DNA from: Aureispira sp. CCB-QB1
GTDB taxonomy: Bacteria > Bacteroidota > Bacteroidia > Chitinophagales > Saprospiraceae
Direction: 5' to 3'
Assembly (NCBI RefSeq): GCF_000724545.1
Contig: NZ_JHBV01000038.1
Span: forward strand, 1 to 64,000
DNA length: 64,000 bases
In this document: in pieces, positions 15,745-25,848 of the stretch
Layout: the number at the start of each line of letters is the position of its first letter
How positions within the stretch are numbered: position 1 is the first letter of the stretch
Notes under the pieces: generated by a model
Told to the model about the DNA's origin: nothing
Databases searched by the model: none
What the model saw: the letters and a program-made list of their open reading frames with translations, nothing else
Made by a program: the position numbers and the translations under genes

Positions 15745-17967
15745 TTAGACATTATGTTTATTGATGATAGGAATTTCTAAATCCACTTTTGTTCCTTCTA
15801 CCTCCTGCTGTGCATTTTTAATATCCTGAATACTAAACCTTAATGGAGTATTATATCGTAACTGAAATAACTCCAAACGGTTTTTGGTTACTTCGATTCC
15901 CATCGATTCATGTTGTTTCGTTTTCTGTTGTTTGATTTGCTGTGCTCGTTCGCGTCCAACTCCTGTATCTTCTATTTGGCAAACAATTGAATTATTGTTT
16001 TTGTGCACACGAATAGTAATCTTTTTTTGTACTTCTTTTCTTCTATTCATAACACCATGCCAGATAGCATTTTCTACAAAGGGCTGCAATAACATGCTAG
16101 GAACCATTAATTCTTCATTCGAGTCTAGCTCATTGATAATTTCAAAATCAAAAGCATTTCCCGTTCTCAATTGCTCCAACTCAATGTACAATTTCAAGGC
16201 TTCCAATTCTTCTTTTAAAGAGATGCTGTCCTTATTCGATTGCATGAGTATCAAACGCATTAATTTGGTAAACTTAGCATGGTATTTATAAGCGACTGTA
16301 GGTTTTTCAGATAGAATAGTTGCTTGCAAAGAGTTAAGAACATTAAAGAAAAAGTGGGGATTAATTTGAGCTTTTAAAGCTTTTTGCTCCAATTCCATGA
16401 TTCTAAATTGATGTTGTATCCTCTTTTGTCGATAGAGCAACCAAGCAATACTTCCTAACAACAAAATTAAAAAAACAAGCCCTATAATAATAGACTTATT
16501 CCGTGTGTTAAGTGCTTTAGTAAAGGCGATTTCTTTAGCTTGTATTTCCTGATTTTTAGCCAATTCCAAGTTGGCTAATTTTAGTTTTTCAGAATCGTAT
16601 TTTATTTCAAAACCCAAGATAGAATTTTGTGTCATTCTATCTTTCATTTTATTTTCTTGGGCTACTTTTAATGCTTGATAAGTATAAGCTTTTGCATAGT
16701 TTTCTTGCTGCAAATAAAAATCTTCTAGCCTCTGATAAGTAGCTACTAAACGATCTACCACACCAAGTTTCAGCGCCGTTTTTTCTGCTTTGTTGTAATA
16801 ATATAAGATTGAATCTCTATTATTTTTCTGGGTATAAATTTTCCCTTTAGCTAAATAAATATCAAGTTGGCGAAACAACCAATCTCTATATCTTGGAGCA
16901 ATTCTGTATGCTTTATCTAAAGAATCTAGAGCGGCTTGATAATCATTTCCTTCGTCTATAATAAGATTGGCTAAACTTATCAGTGAATTAGACACATTGT
17001 CATATCTACCTCTTTGATAGGCAACAGTTAACGACTTTTGAGCATAATACTTAGCACTATCTATATTGTTCATATTCTTGTAGGTTTGGCTCAAGTTTAC
17101 ATACAAAGCACTTAAAGGAACAATTACTTGAACCGTCGAAACCCGATGCAAAGACAGATATTCTGGTAATTTTTCGGCTATTTCAATGCTCTTTTTGTGC
17201 CAATTGAGTGCTTTTTTATCATTACCGATTGCTCCAAACTCCAAGCCCAATTGCTCGTAAGAAAGCAAAATAGCAAAAGAATCTTTTATACTTTCTGCAA
17301 TTTTTAAGGTACTATCTAGATAAACAATAGCCACTTCATGTTCCCCCAATTCACTATAAACTTGCGCTAACGAAAGCATTATTTTAGGTATCAGGTGTTT
17401 ATTCTCTAAATCAGCATGATAACAATTTAAAACTTCATGACCTATTTCTAGTGCTTTCTTAAACTCCCTTTGCTCCCTAAATAAGGTAACCACGTAATCT
17501 TTTGCCCACAATGTTCCCTCATTACAAGGAAGGTGATTTATTTTATTACAATACACCACCATTGAATCTATATTCTGTTGCCTATGAAAAAGTTTGATCA
17601 AATCTTTATACATATTGGCTTTTGCATTGCTCGGGCTAAAACTTTCGTCAAAATCCTCTTCAGAAACATCATCTACTAGCTCTAAGGCTTCTTGAAAAAA
17701 GGAATAGGCTTCTTCATTTTTGCCCATTGCTTGATAAAGCTTTCCTTTTAGTGATTTGGACGCTAATAGCCTTCGAGGATTTTTTAATTTAAGACAAAGT
17801 TGATACACACTATCAGCATACATCAATGCGTCTTGAAACTTTCCACTAATAGCACTCTTTTGTGCCAGCATATTATAATGATCAATGCTTTTTATCCATA
17901 CTGAATCTTGCCCCAAAGCACTAACATAACTCGCTAAAAAGAAAATAAATAACAAAATAGTTTTCAT
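15745..17967 (-). CDS. TPR-containing LytS-type sensor histidine kinase
   Basis: 740 residues. A signal peptide (MKTILLFIFFLASYVSALG, then Q) is followed by about 430 residues of tetratricopeptide-like helical repeats in the periplasm. One membrane segment follows at about 490-512 (SIIIGLVFLILLLGSIAWLLY). The cytosolic kinase has the LytS-family site QINPHFFFNVLNSLQATIL near 540 and ATP-binding motifs VENAIWHGV and DTGVGRERAQ. It pairs with the LytTR regulator downstream. The TPR sensor suggests that it detects a protein or peptide rather than a small ion. Confidence 0.92.
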   Translation of the reverse strand: MKTILLFIFFLASYVSALGQDSVWIKSIDHYNMLAQKSAISGKFQDALMYADSVYQLCLKLKNPRRLLASKSLKGKLYQAMGKNEEAYSFFQEALELVDDVSEEDFDESFSPSNAKANMYKDLIKLFHRQQNIDSMVVYCNKINHLPCNEGTLWAKDYVVTLFREQREFKKALEIGHEVLNCYHADLENKHLIPKIMLSLAQVYSELGEHEVAIVYLDSTLKIAESIKDSFAILLSYEQLGLEFGAIGNDKKALNWHKKSIEIAEKLPEYLSLHRVSTVQVIVPLSALYVNLSQTYKNMNNIDSAKYYAQKSLTVAYQRGRYDNVSNSLISLANLIIDEGNDYQAALDSLDKAYRIAPRYRDWLFRQLDIYLAKGKIYTQKNNRDSILYYYNKAEKTALKLGVVDRLVATYQRLEDFYLQQENYAKAYTYQALKVAQENKMKDRMTQNSILGFEIKYDSEKLKLANLELAKNQEIQAKEIAFTKALNTRNKSIIIGLVFLILLLGSIAWLLYRQKRIQHQFRIMELEQKALKAQINPHFFFNVLNSLQATILSEKPTVAYKYHAKFTKLMRLILMQSNKDSISLKEELEALKLYIELEQLRTGNAFDFEIINELDSNEELMVPSMLLQPFVENAIWHGVMNRRKEVQKKITIRVHKNNNSIVCQIEDTGVGRERAQQIKQQKTKQHESMGIEVTKNRLELFQLRYNTPLRFSIQDIKNAQQEVEGTKVDLEIPIINKHNV

Positions 17968-18110
17968 AAGACTGGAATAATTGGAGTAAATATTGAATGT
18001 AATACCACTATTGATTACATTTTTTACTATTGAGAATAATGGTTAAGTAATCGTTTCTTAACCTGACGGATATGGTCCACCTACTTAGGATATAGCCAAA
18101 TACTATTTGA

Positions 18111-18155
18111 TAGTAGTTAGCTGCGCTGCTACTACGTGGTTTCAACGAACTACTA
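18111..18155. repeat. Dispersed palindromic repeat, short copy
   Basis: TAGTAGTT (18111-18118) and AACTACTA (18148-18155) form the end arms around the core GCTGCTACTACGTGGTTTCA. Confidence 0.75.
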
Positions 18156-18346
18156 CTATTAATGTTTGAGAATTTACCCTTTGGGGAGAATACGATTGAT
18201 GGGTATTAGAGCAGAATGAATTCTTTGTGACTTCTTTCATTGACGCACGGACAGGCTTTATAGATCGATTTTTTGATGGAACTCCGCGAGGTTGCTGATT
18301 TTACATAAAATTCTAAAAACACCTTCCTCTAGAAGCGTTTTTTAGT

Positions 18347-18399
18347 AAAAGTTGGGGAAACTTTTTCTGTCTATTGGATGCCGAACACCCAATAGACAG
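18347..18399. terminator. Double hairpin downstream of cysS
   Basis: The first hairpin is AAAAGTT 18347-18353 with AACTTTT 18359-18365. The second is a perfect 11-bp stem, CTGTCTATTGG 18367-18377 with CCAATAGACAG 18389-18399, around an 11-base loop. They lie 126 bases past the cysS stop. No long T run follows on the minus strand, so termination is possible but not certain. They could instead be a regulatory structure. Confidence 0.45.
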
Positions 18400-18524
18400 T
18401 ATAAATATTATTATAAACTAGATATTCAAATCATTTGATAATCTAAGTTATCTTAAAAGTAATTTTTCGCCATTAAACCTTGAAACAAAACACCTGCTTT
18501 TTGCTCGTGATTTGTTGGATGCTT

Positions 18525-20060
18525 TTAATTTTTAATCCAAGAAGCACCTTCTTTGGAATCTTTGATTTGAATACCGATTTCTTGCAATTTATCTCGAATC
18601 AAATCGCTTGTTGCCCAATCTTTGTTGTTACGTGCTTCTTGACGCAACTCAATGATCACTTCCATTGCTTGATCCAACAAGTTATTTTCATCTTCACTTT
18701 CTCCTTCTTTATCCTCATCTAATAGACCAAATATTGCAAAAATAAAATCATGGAAAACTTGCTTCATTCTAGCTAAGGTAGCTTTGCTAATATTGCTCAT
18801 CTTCATGCGACCATTTTGAATGGCGTTAATCTTAGGAATCACAATATTTAGTTTTGCTAAAGCAGCAGCCGTATTAAAGTCATCACTCATAGCTTCAAAT
18901 GCTAGATCCAACATTTTGTTGATTTGATCATCATCATCCGTCAATGCTTCCTCAACAGTATATTCTAAATCATTTAAAATATGATATGCTTCCATCAAAC
19001 GATGGTATCCTTTTTCGGCAGCTTGTAGTCCTTTATCTGTAATATTTAAGGTACTCGCATAATGCGCTTGTAACATAAAGAAACGAACGGTCATTGGGCT
19101 ATACGCTTTGGACAAAATATCGTTGTTGCCAGTAAATAACTCCACAGGCAAAATTGAATTTCCTTTGCTTTTGCTCATTTTTTTACCATTCAAAACCAGC
19201 ATATTGGTATGCAACCAATACTTAACAGGTTGGCATCCACAAGCCCCTACATTTTGAGCTACTTCGTTCTCATGATGAGGAAATTGCAAATCCATTCCCC
19301 CTCCATGTATGTCAAAATGCTTTCCTAGATACTTGGTACTCATAGCTGAACATTCCAAATGCCAACCAGGAAAGCCCAACGACCAAGGCGAAGGCCATTT
19401 CATAATATGATTTTCATCGGCTTTCATCCAAATAGCAAAATCCGAAGGATGGCGTTTTTCGCTTTGATTTTTTAAATCATCTCTAGTCTCCGTCAACAGA
19501 TCTTCTTGTTTTTTGCCCGATAACGTACCATAATCATATACGCCCGTATCCTCTTTAATCAATTTCTGCGTATCAAAATAAACAGAACCATTCATTTCGT
19601 ACGCATAACCATTGTCTATAATAGCTTTGACCATTTCAATTTGCTCAATCAAATGCCCTGTAGCAGTAGGTTCGATACTTGGGGGCAAAGCATTTAGTTG
19701 ACGCATCACATCGTGAAAACCATTGGTGTATTTTTGTACAATTTCCATTGGTTCCAACTGTTCCAAACGCGCCTGCTTCTCAATCTTGCCCTCTCCTTCT
19801 TCGGCATCATCTACCAAATGCCCCACATCTGTAATATTACGAACATAACGAACCTTGTACCCTAAGTACATCAAATAGCGGTAGACCAAATCGAATGAAA
19901 AGAACGTACGACAATTTCCTAAGTGCACCTCATTATAAACAGTAGGACCACAAACATACATTCCGACATAGCCAGGTGTTAGTGATTCAAATTTTTCTTT
20001 CTCACGTGTCAACGTATTGGTTACCGTCAACTCATACTTAGGTTTAAATTCTTGTTCCAT
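18525..20060 (-). CDS. cysS: Cysteine--tRNA ligase
   Basis: 511 residues, a class I synthetase. The zinc/active-site Cys and HIGH-type motif are in [16 protein letters not shown] (residues 32-47), followed by [12 protein letters not shown]. The KMSKS loop reads [11 protein letters not shown]. The motifs [10 protein letters not shown] and [17 protein letters not shown] are those of CysRS. The enzyme charges tRNA-Cys in the cytosol. Length is somewhat above the usual 460-490, from inserts in the C-terminal half. It is a single-gene unit followed by hairpins. Confidence 0.97.
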   Translation of the reverse strand: MEQEFKPKYELTVTNTLTREKEKFESLTPGYVGMYVCGPTVYNEVHLGNCRTFFSFDLVYRYLMYLGYKVRYVRNITDVGHLVDDAEEGEGKIEKQARLEQLEPMEIVQKYTNGFHDVMRQLNALPPSIEPTATGHLIEQIEMVKAIIDNGYAYEMNGSVYFDTQKLIKEDTGVYDYGTLSGKKQEDLLTETRDDLKNQSEKRHPSDFAIWMKADENHIMKWPSPWSLGFPGWHLECSAMSTKYLGKHFDIHGGGMDLQFPHHENEVAQNVGACGCQPVKYWLHTNMLVLNGKKMSKSKGNSILPVELFTGNNDILSKAYSPMTVRFFMLQAHYASTLNITDKGLQAAEKGYHRLMEAYHILNDLEYTVEEALTDDDDQINKMLDLAFEAMSDDFNTAAALAKLNIVIPKINAIQNGRMKMSNISKATLARMKQVFHDFIFAIFGLLDEDKEGESEDENNLLDQAMEVIIELRQEARNNKDWATSDLIRDKLQEIGIQIKDSKEGASWIKN

Positions 20061-20580
20061 CGTACTTTTTGTTCATTGATAATTATGATAATAATTGTTT
20101 AGACCTATTGTCTAGTGGTTAGCAAAGCTAAAAAAAACTGTTTAGAAATTAACGAAACAGTCTTTAAACATAGTAGTTCGTTGATTATTCCCTGCGGTCA
20201 TGAGATCGCTATCGCTTAGTTGTTTACTTTTTTAGCTCGCTGCGCTCGTGAGATCGCAAGCTTAGTTACCAAAAAGACAAAAAAGCACATTTATATTAGT
20301 TTGATAATCAAAATTTTAACACAAAACACGATAAAATCATAATTTATTAATTATCAACTGCGCAGCACTCACGAAGTAAACTAATAAAGTTTAGCTTCGC
20401 TGCTACTGCGTGGTTTCAACGAACTATTGTAAACAAAAATAGTTTTCTAAATTGTAAAATTCTAATTTAACCTTAGAATGTATTCACTAGTCCACGAATT
20501 CTTTTAGTCTATTATGCCCATTAGAGCGTAATTTTTTATGTTGTGGGTCTCTTCATTGTTACAGCTTTTGTACTTCTCCA
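20061..20580. other. Intergenic region filled by a long dispersed repeat
   Basis: About 520 bases upstream of cysS and downstream of the peroxidase gene. Half of it is the 253-bp repeat at 20174-20426. No gene is evident in the rest. Confidence 0.55.
20174..20426. repeat. Dispersed palindromic repeat, long copy (253 bp)
   Basis: The ends are exact 11-bp inverted repeats: TAGTTCGTTGA 20174-20184 and TCAACGAACTA 20416-20426. The interior contains a segment (about 20190-20360) that recurs in the copy at 61133-61307 with few changes, including TGAGATCGCTATCGCTTAGT and a following AT-rich stretch. It encodes no protein. Both ends together with a shared interior suggest a small non-autonomous mobile element. 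Confidence 0.75.
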
Positions 20581-21930
20581 TTAATTACAGCCCAGATCTA
20601 TTTTTGACTGTGCATCGGCATTTGGGAAACAAGCACCTGTAGGCAGGCTGCTAGGTACATAACGATCCAAATAATCGTCGTGCAAAGCATTGTCAATAAA
20701 ATCGGCAATCTGATCAACTTGTTCCTCTGTCAATCCTAAAGGGACAAACATAGGAGACAATCTATTGGCAGGCACATTAGGGTTTTCGGCTATGCCTTTA
20801 TTTTTATAATCAACCATTGCTCGCACAGAACCAAAAGAGCCGCCATGTCCTTCAAAAGGCGAATCTCTAACATTGTAAAGTTGAGGAACTTTAAAACGAT
20901 ACATATCCGCTGCGTTCCCTGTAAAACCACCACGTCCCAATGTTTCTATACTATCTATAGATGTATTGTATATCGGGGCACTAGTGTTTTGATACAAATC
21001 TTTTGTTCCAAAAGCATGAAAGCCTTCTGTTGCTAAGGATGGTCCATTGTGACAACGGTAACAACCTGCTTCTCCAAAAAACAACAACGCACCTTGCTTC
21101 TGTTGATCGGTCATAGCCGTATAATTACCTCTAACCCATTCTTGAAAAGGGGCTTTGTTTGCCATAACAGTGCGAGAATAAGCAGCTATTGCCAATCCTG
21201 CCATCTTATTAGTATAACGCTCCGCAACTGGTACGGTAGGAAAAGCAGCATCAAACAAATCTTTATAAGCGGTTCCTTGAATGACCGCTGGGTCCATATT
21301 TTGGCGATGTCCTTTTAAAGCGACAATACTTTGAGTTTCGACCCCTTCAAACCCCAAGTGATTTTTAGAAAAAGCAGGTCCTACCCATCGTGCCTCTGTT
21401 CCCAAATTAGAGCCAGTAGCTCCCATCGAACCGTTCCATCGCATTACTTTTTGATACGCAACATTAAGCAACGAAGGAGTTCTGGTTTCTTGTACATCTA
21501 TAGAATCCAATGGGCAAAGTGGGTCTACTACTCGACCTTCTCCTTGTACTCCAAAACCTGTTCCACCATCAGCAATTCCCTGTGCCATTCCTGCTTGAAA
21601 ACCAGCCGCTGCATGGTGACAAGTAGCGCAAGAAATTGCCTTCATGCTTCCTGAAAATTTTACATCTACAGCAAAAGCAGTTTCATGATAAATGAGCTTA
21701 CCCAATTCTATTTTCTCTGCTGTTAACGGGTTTTTAGGGTCTTGGGGAATATTTTCCAAATCATCACTATCTGGAAGTTGATAATAGCTAACACCTTCAC
21801 CATAAGATGAGGTTTTCATTTGCTGAATCAACTGTTCATCTAATGGATTAAGTGTTTCTTCCTGACAGCCTATTTGGCTTAGTAGTATAGGTAGTAGCAA
21901 CAAAGCAGCAAAACTGTATGTCTTTTTCAT
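20581..21930 (-). CDS. Di-haem cytochrome c peroxidase/MauG-family lipoprotein
   Basis: 449 residues. The signal ends in a lipobox (SQIGC, Cys22). Two c-type haem sites are present: CATCHH at 101-106 and CYRCHN near 288-293. Conserved flanks include LIYHETAFAVD, ATEGFHAFGTKD and the GHGGSFGSVRAMVDY segment near the end. Members reduce hydrogen peroxide with electrons from small cytochromes, or oxidise other proteins (MauG type). The location is envelope-side, anchored by lipid. It appears to be a single-gene unit; no peroxidase-linked regulator is nearby. Confidence 0.9.
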   Translation of the reverse strand: MKKTYSFAALLLLPILLSQIGCQEETLNPLDEQLIQQMKTSSYGEGVSYYQLPDSDDLENIPQDPKNPLTAEKIELGKLIYHETAFAVDVKFSGSMKAISCATCHHAAAGFQAGMAQGIADGGTGFGVQGEGRVVDPLCPLDSIDVQETRTPSLLNVAYQKVMRWNGSMGATGSNLGTEARWVGPAFSKNHLGFEGVETQSIVALKGHRQNMDPAVIQGTAYKDLFDAAFPTVPVAERYTNKMAGLAIAAYSRTVMANKAPFQEWVRGNYTAMTDQQKQGALLFFGEAGCYRCHNGPSLATEGFHAFGTKDLYQNTSAPIYNTSIDSIETLGRGGFTGNAADMYRFKVPQLYNVRDSPFEGHGGSFGSVRAMVDYKNKGIAENPNVPANRLSPMFVPLGLTEEQVDQIADFIDNALHDDYLDRYVPSSLPTGACFPNADAQSKIDLGCN

Positions 21931-22203
21931 GTGTCCAGTTATTTAAAGTCTTTTAACTCCTTTGAATGGACGTACAAATTAGAGGGGGTCTATATTTAAT
22001 CCTTACAAAGGGGTCTTTTTAATGAGTTAATTAATAATTATTTTGTGTTGTTTTCTAAAATCATGACTTCATCCAATTTACATTGTATGTATAACGTGCT
22101 ATCCTGCTAATATATAAGCAGTCAATACTGATTTACTAAAAATTTTAATATAGAATAATTGCTTGGTAAAAATTAGATCAAAAAATAAACGAACCCAGCA
22201 GTA

Positions 22204-23004
22204 TCAATTCTTCAACACTAAAATATGTTCTTTGATAAAACATTTTAGTTTCTCTAAAAAACGTTGTTTCGCTTGAATATGTGGAGCATGCGCACAATTG
22301 TCAATTTCCCACACTTCTGTTGGGGCTTCCAAATAATCGGCAATTAAGTGCAGTTGTTCCAAAGTTGCATATTCATCCTCTTTTCCTTGTACCAATAAGG
22401 CAGGACAGTTTATTTTTGGCAAATAATGCGTAACATTCCAAGACTTAAATTCTGGATTCAACCAAGTATTGGCCCATGCCCAAAACAAATCATTTGCTTT
22501 GTTGCCATGATATCGTTCCAATTTAGCTCGAATATTATTTTTATCGTAATTAGAGACAGCCTCTTGTATTCCTTTTATAGTTATTTCTTCTACCAGCACG
22601 TGCGCAGCAGCTGTTATCACCATTGAAACAGGATAAAGAGCAGCATAAATTAAAGCAATTGTAGCCCCATCGCTATGCCCTATCAAAATAGGACGGTCAA
22701 TTTTTAATTGTTGTAATAATTGAGGAAGATAAACCTCTGCTTCAACCTCTAGATAATTTAAAGGTCGTGGACTGTTTAAAGGATCAGATTCTCCATGCCC
22801 TTGTCGTTCGTACATTATTATATCTAGTCCCGTTGCTTCTGCCACCAAATTGGGAAAGTCTTTCCACAAATCAATGCATCCTAGACCTTCATGCAAAAAT
22901 ACAATGGTTGGTGTATCGTTGTTGGTTCTCTTCTGTTTTAAATGCCTTACACGAAGTTTTTTATCCAATATGGTTACAAAACGATCTATTCTTTCCTGCT
23001 TCAT
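22204..23004 (-). CDS. Alpha/beta-fold hydrolase
   Basis: 266 residues from the preferred start. The fold is clear from TIVFLHEGLGCIDLWKDFP (oxyanion region), MYERQGHGESD, the nucleophile elbow LIGHSDGATIAL, and the C-terminal acid and base near LLVQGKEDEY and NCAHAPHIQ. Substrate is unknown; esterase, peptidase or lactonase activity are all possible. A GTG-started extension to 23100 would run through the terminator of the upstream lipoprotein gene at 23053-23081, so ATG at 23004 is preferred. Confidence 0.85.
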   Translation of the reverse strand: MKQERIDRFVTILDKKLRVRHLKQKRTNNDTPTIVFLHEGLGCIDLWKDFPNLVAEATGLDIIMYERQGHGESDPLNSPRPLNYLEVEAEVYLPQLLQQLKIDRPILIGHSDGATIALIYAALYPVSMVITAAAHVLVEEITIKGIQEAVSNYDKNNIRAKLERYHGNKANDLFWAWANTWLNPEFKSWNVTHYLPKINCPALLVQGKEDEYATLEQLHLIADYLEAPTEVWEIDNCAHAPHIQAKQRFLEKLKCFIKEHILVLKN

Positions 23005-23052
23005 TTTTGAATGCTTGTTGTTAAATTTTTGGCAAGATAGAGAAAATGCAAA

Positions 23053-23081
23053 AGCGACACAAACAAAAGGTCTGTATCGCT
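23053..23081 (-). terminator. Terminator of the upstream lipoprotein gene
   Basis: On the minus strand a 9-bp stem (23081-23073 with 23061-23053, one G-U pair) with an 11-base loop is followed by TTTGCATTTTC. It lies about 95 bases past the stop at 23177. Confidence 0.6.
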
Positions 23082-23176
23082 CTTTATTCTTGTAAGCCAC
23101 TTATGGCTTTTAATGTTTATCTATTGTTTTAACGTATGAAATTCCCTTACAACACAAAATAGTCTAGTAAGTGATG

Positions 23177-23962
23177 TTAGTTCATTGTAATATTCATAGA
23201 CCAAAGACCATAGGATACGGTTGCTGTAGCATCACAAGTGTTTGGACCGTAATCAATTTTTCGAACAACGCCACCACCAGCAGGCTGTACCTCTACAACG
23301 CCTTGTTGTACCCAGTTGCAGCTATTCGCTTTGATAACGGGAGTTGTAATTTGTGCGGTATATGCATTTCCATTTCTAGTAGTCCCATTGGCACTTCCTG
23401 TTAATTGCCAAACATCATCTGTAATATCCAGAGGCGTATTGGTACCATCTATCCATGCATACTCTTTTACTGCGTCACGATGTATGACATCTCCAGTTGG
23501 AGTAGTTACTTGTCCATTCGTTACTGTAGAACGAAATGTTGGATTTCCATTCACAGTACCTAAGTTTTCAATAACATTTGTTCCCGCAACTTTATACCCA
23601 TTTACGGTATAATCTGTTGTAGTAATCGTCACCGTAGTACCTGTAGCATTCCAGCGACCACTATACACCGCTGTGATTACTCCAGAACGCACACGACCAT
23701 CTCCACATCCCGTTGAGGCATTAAAATCGGCCGTTACTGTTATTGGAAATGTTGTGCCACTAAGCGTCAAGTTAGCACAAGCTCGTAAATTATTATTATC
23801 ATTAGATTCACCACTCATAGCATTGTAGACATCATCAAAAGCCAAATCAGCCATTGTATCATCTGTAGAGTATGTCCAGTCTGCGGCTTCTTGTTTTTCA
23901 CAAGCAGTTGTTACTAACAAAAGCGTAGCAATGCTCAAGGTAAAATAACTCAGTAGTTTCAT
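23177..23962 (-). CDS. Lipoprotein of unknown function
   Basis: 261 residues. The signal ends in a lipobox (VTTAC, Cys near 21). The mature part is a Thr/Asn/Gly-rich beta protein with several Cys residues (ACANL, TGCGDGR, NSCNW, NTCDA) that may form disulfides. Repeated short phrases such as GVITAVYSGRWNATGT and TVTNGQVTTPTGDVIHRDAV look like strands of a barrel or sandwich. I recognise no family with certainty; Bacteroidota have many such surface lipoproteins. It has its own terminator. Confidence 0.8.
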   Translation of the reverse strand: MKLLSYFTLSIATLLLVTTACEKQEAADWTYSTDDTMADLAFDDVYNAMSGESNDNNNLRACANLTLSGTTFPITVTADFNASTGCGDGRVRSGVITAVYSGRWNATGTTVTITTTDYTVNGYKVAGTNVIENLGTVNGNPTFRSTVTNGQVTTPTGDVIHRDAVKEYAWIDGTNTPLDITDDVWQLTGSANGTTRNGNAYTAQITTPVIKANSCNWVQQGVVEVQPAGGGVVRKIDYGPNTCDATATVSYGLWSMNITMN

Positions 23963-24167
23963 AATATTACTTTTTTTTTAAGATAGGGATTAAATAATGC
24001 GAATGTGGTTCAAGTTTTTCGGGGAGGAATATAGTTTTCCCGTTTAGGTTAGACTATTGAGATGTCTATAAGTTTAATTTTTTTTTCTTTAAAATAACAA
24101 ATTCAATACCAATCGAAGCATTCAGGGGCTTAATTATTCACAATGAGTTTTTTATGCGATTAACAAT

Positions 24168-24207
24168 AAAAAAAAGCCTCATCATTAATTATTAAATGAC
24201 GAGGCTT
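24168..24207 (-). terminator. Terminator of the E2 acyltransferase gene
   Basis: A 13-bp stem with one mismatch (24207-24195 with 24186-24174), an 8-base loop, and eight T on the minus strand. It lies 32 bases past the stop at 24239. Confidence 0.9.
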
Positions 24208-24238
24208 GTAATTCTTTAACTATAAAAGTTAATTATTC

Positions 24239-25567
24239 TTAGATGCTTCTATTCACATCGAATTTTTCTAGGTAATCTGCTACTCGGCGCAAGAAAGAAC
24301 CTCCTAACATTCCGTCTACTACTCTATGGTCATAAGACAAAGACAAGAACATCATGTGGCGCACAGCAATGACATCACCATGAGGTGTTTCCATAACAGC
24401 TGGTTTTTTGCGGATAGCCCCTACAGCCAAAATGGCTACTTGAGGTTGATTAATGATTGGAGTTCCCATTACATTACCAAATGTTCCTACATTAGTTAAA
24501 GTAAATGTTCCTCCCTGAATTTCATCAGGACGTAGTTGGTTGTTTCGAGCACGGTTTGCTAAGTCGTTAACATTCTTTGTTAATCCAACCATATTTAGGT
24601 TTTCTGCATTTTTAATAACAGGTACAATCAAATTACCAGTAGGCAAAGCTGCAGCCATCCCTATATTAATATCTTTATAACGTACAATTTGATCGCCATC
24701 AACAGCAACATTGACCATTGGGAAATCTTGAATGGCTTTCACGACAGCTTCCATAAAAATTGGAGTAAACGTGATTTTTTCGCCATGACGCTCTTGGAAA
24801 TCTTTTTTGATGCTATTTCTCCAGTTAACAATGTCCGTTACATCTGCTTCTACAAAAGAAGTAACGTGTGGAGATACATGTTTAGACATCACCATATGAT
24901 CGGCAATCAAACGGCGCATACGATCCATTTCAACAATCTCAACATTTCCGCTTCTATTAACAGGCGGTGTTTTGAATTGAGGAGCTGCAACAGTATTATT
25001 AGCAGCAGTAGGTTGTGACGTTTTAGCTGTAGTAGTTGGTGTCGTAGCAACAGGGGCATTGCCTCTATTTTCGATGTAAGCCAACATATCACTTTTAGTA
25101 ACTCTACTGTTTTTGCCTGTTCCTGTAATTTTTTCTAGTTCTTCTAATCCAATGCCCTCTTCTTTTGCCATACTCTTCACCAATGGAGAATAAAAGCGAT
25201 TAGAAGAAGAAGTATCTAAATTAGCAGAAGGAGTAGCCACAGTACCGTTATTTTGTGCGGCAGGTTGTTTTACCTCCTCAGAAGTTGTTTCCACGACCGC
25301 AGGAGATGCTTGAACCTCTGCTGCACTATCTGTTTCAATCATAGCAATAGCAGCACCAACAGCGACGGTATCACCTTCTTGAAATAGGATTTCTACTAGC
25401 TTACCCTCTACTGGAGAAGGTACTTCCGTATCTACTTTATCTGTTGCAATTACCACCACATTTTCATCCATCTCAATCGTGTCTCCAACCTGTTTTTCCC
25501 AAGTAAGAATGGTTGCCTCCATAACACTTTCGCCCAGTTTGGGCATTATTAGCTCGACTTTTGCCAT
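24239..25567 (-). CDS. 2-oxoacid dehydrogenase E2 (branched-chain type)
   Basis: 442 residues. The N-terminal lipoyl domain (1-80) has the lipoyl lysine in IATDKVDTEVPSP. A linker rich in Ala/Thr/Pro/Gln follows. The E1/E3-binding domain (about 130-170) reads YSPLVKSMAKEEGIGLEELEK, and the C-terminal catalytic core (about 215-442) ends with DHRVVDG, the His/Asp site of acyl transfer. The start MAKVELIMPKLGESVMEAT is that of the branched-chain 2-oxoacid E2 rather than the SucB type. It transfers acyl groups to CoA inside a large cytosolic complex. The E1 and E3 genes are not adjacent. Confidence 0.88.
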   Translation of the reverse strand: MAKVELIMPKLGESVMEATILTWEKQVGDTIEMDENVVVIATDKVDTEVPSPVEGKLVEILFQEGDTVAVGAAIAMIETDSAAEVQASPAVVETTSEEVKQPAAQNNGTVATPSANLDTSSSNRFYSPLVKSMAKEEGIGLEELEKITGTGKNSRVTKSDMLAYIENRGNAPVATTPTTTAKTSQPTAANNTVAAPQFKTPPVNRSGNVEIVEMDRMRRLIADHMVMSKHVSPHVTSFVEADVTDIVNWRNSIKKDFQERHGEKITFTPIFMEAVVKAIQDFPMVNVAVDGDQIVRYKDINIGMAAALPTGNLIVPVIKNAENLNMVGLTKNVNDLANRARNNQLRPDEIQGGTFTLTNVGTFGNVMGTPIINQPQVAILAVGAIRKKPAVMETPHGDVIAVRHMMFLSLSYDHRVVDGMLGGSFLRRVADYLEKFDVNRSI

Positions 25568-25606
25568 TGTACTAAAATATTTGGTGTAAAAATCCTAATT
25601 CAAGCG

Positions 25607-25614
25607 CAAAAGTA
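25607..25614 (-). promoter_or_regulatory. -7 promoter box of the E2 gene
   Basis: On the minus strand this reads TACTTTTG, an exact TAnnTTTG match 40 bases before the start codon. No -33 box is evident. Confidence 0.4.
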
Positions 25615-25848
25615 ACAAAAAACATGAATTTATAATAATAAATACCGAGCTTTTATCAAAAGCAGTTCAAATAAAAATAATTTTTAGATTTTACAAAACT
25701 ATACTTTTACCGAACATTACCATTTTTTGCTACTCTCAAAATCTATTTTTCAGAATTTTATTTGGTTCTTTTATAAAAACAAGCTGTATAAGGCATGTAT
25801 CGCTCTTGCAACAATGTTTTTAAATGCCAAATACTAAACGCATACTTA

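Larger units (their letters stand above)
17968..18524. other. Intergenic region between cysS and the kinase operon
   Basis: About 557 bases. It holds the dispersed repeat at 18111-18155, a small hairpin at 18347-18365 and a perfect 11-bp hairpin at 18367-18399. The remainder has no gene-like reading frame. The kinase promoter should lie here but no clean box is visible. Confidence 0.5.

Noticed and set aside
22204-23100. Extended GTG start of the alpha/beta hydrolase with a lipobox-like SLSC
   Set aside because: The extension runs through the terminator of the upstream gene and the putative signal lacks a proper basic head before the hydrophobic stretch.
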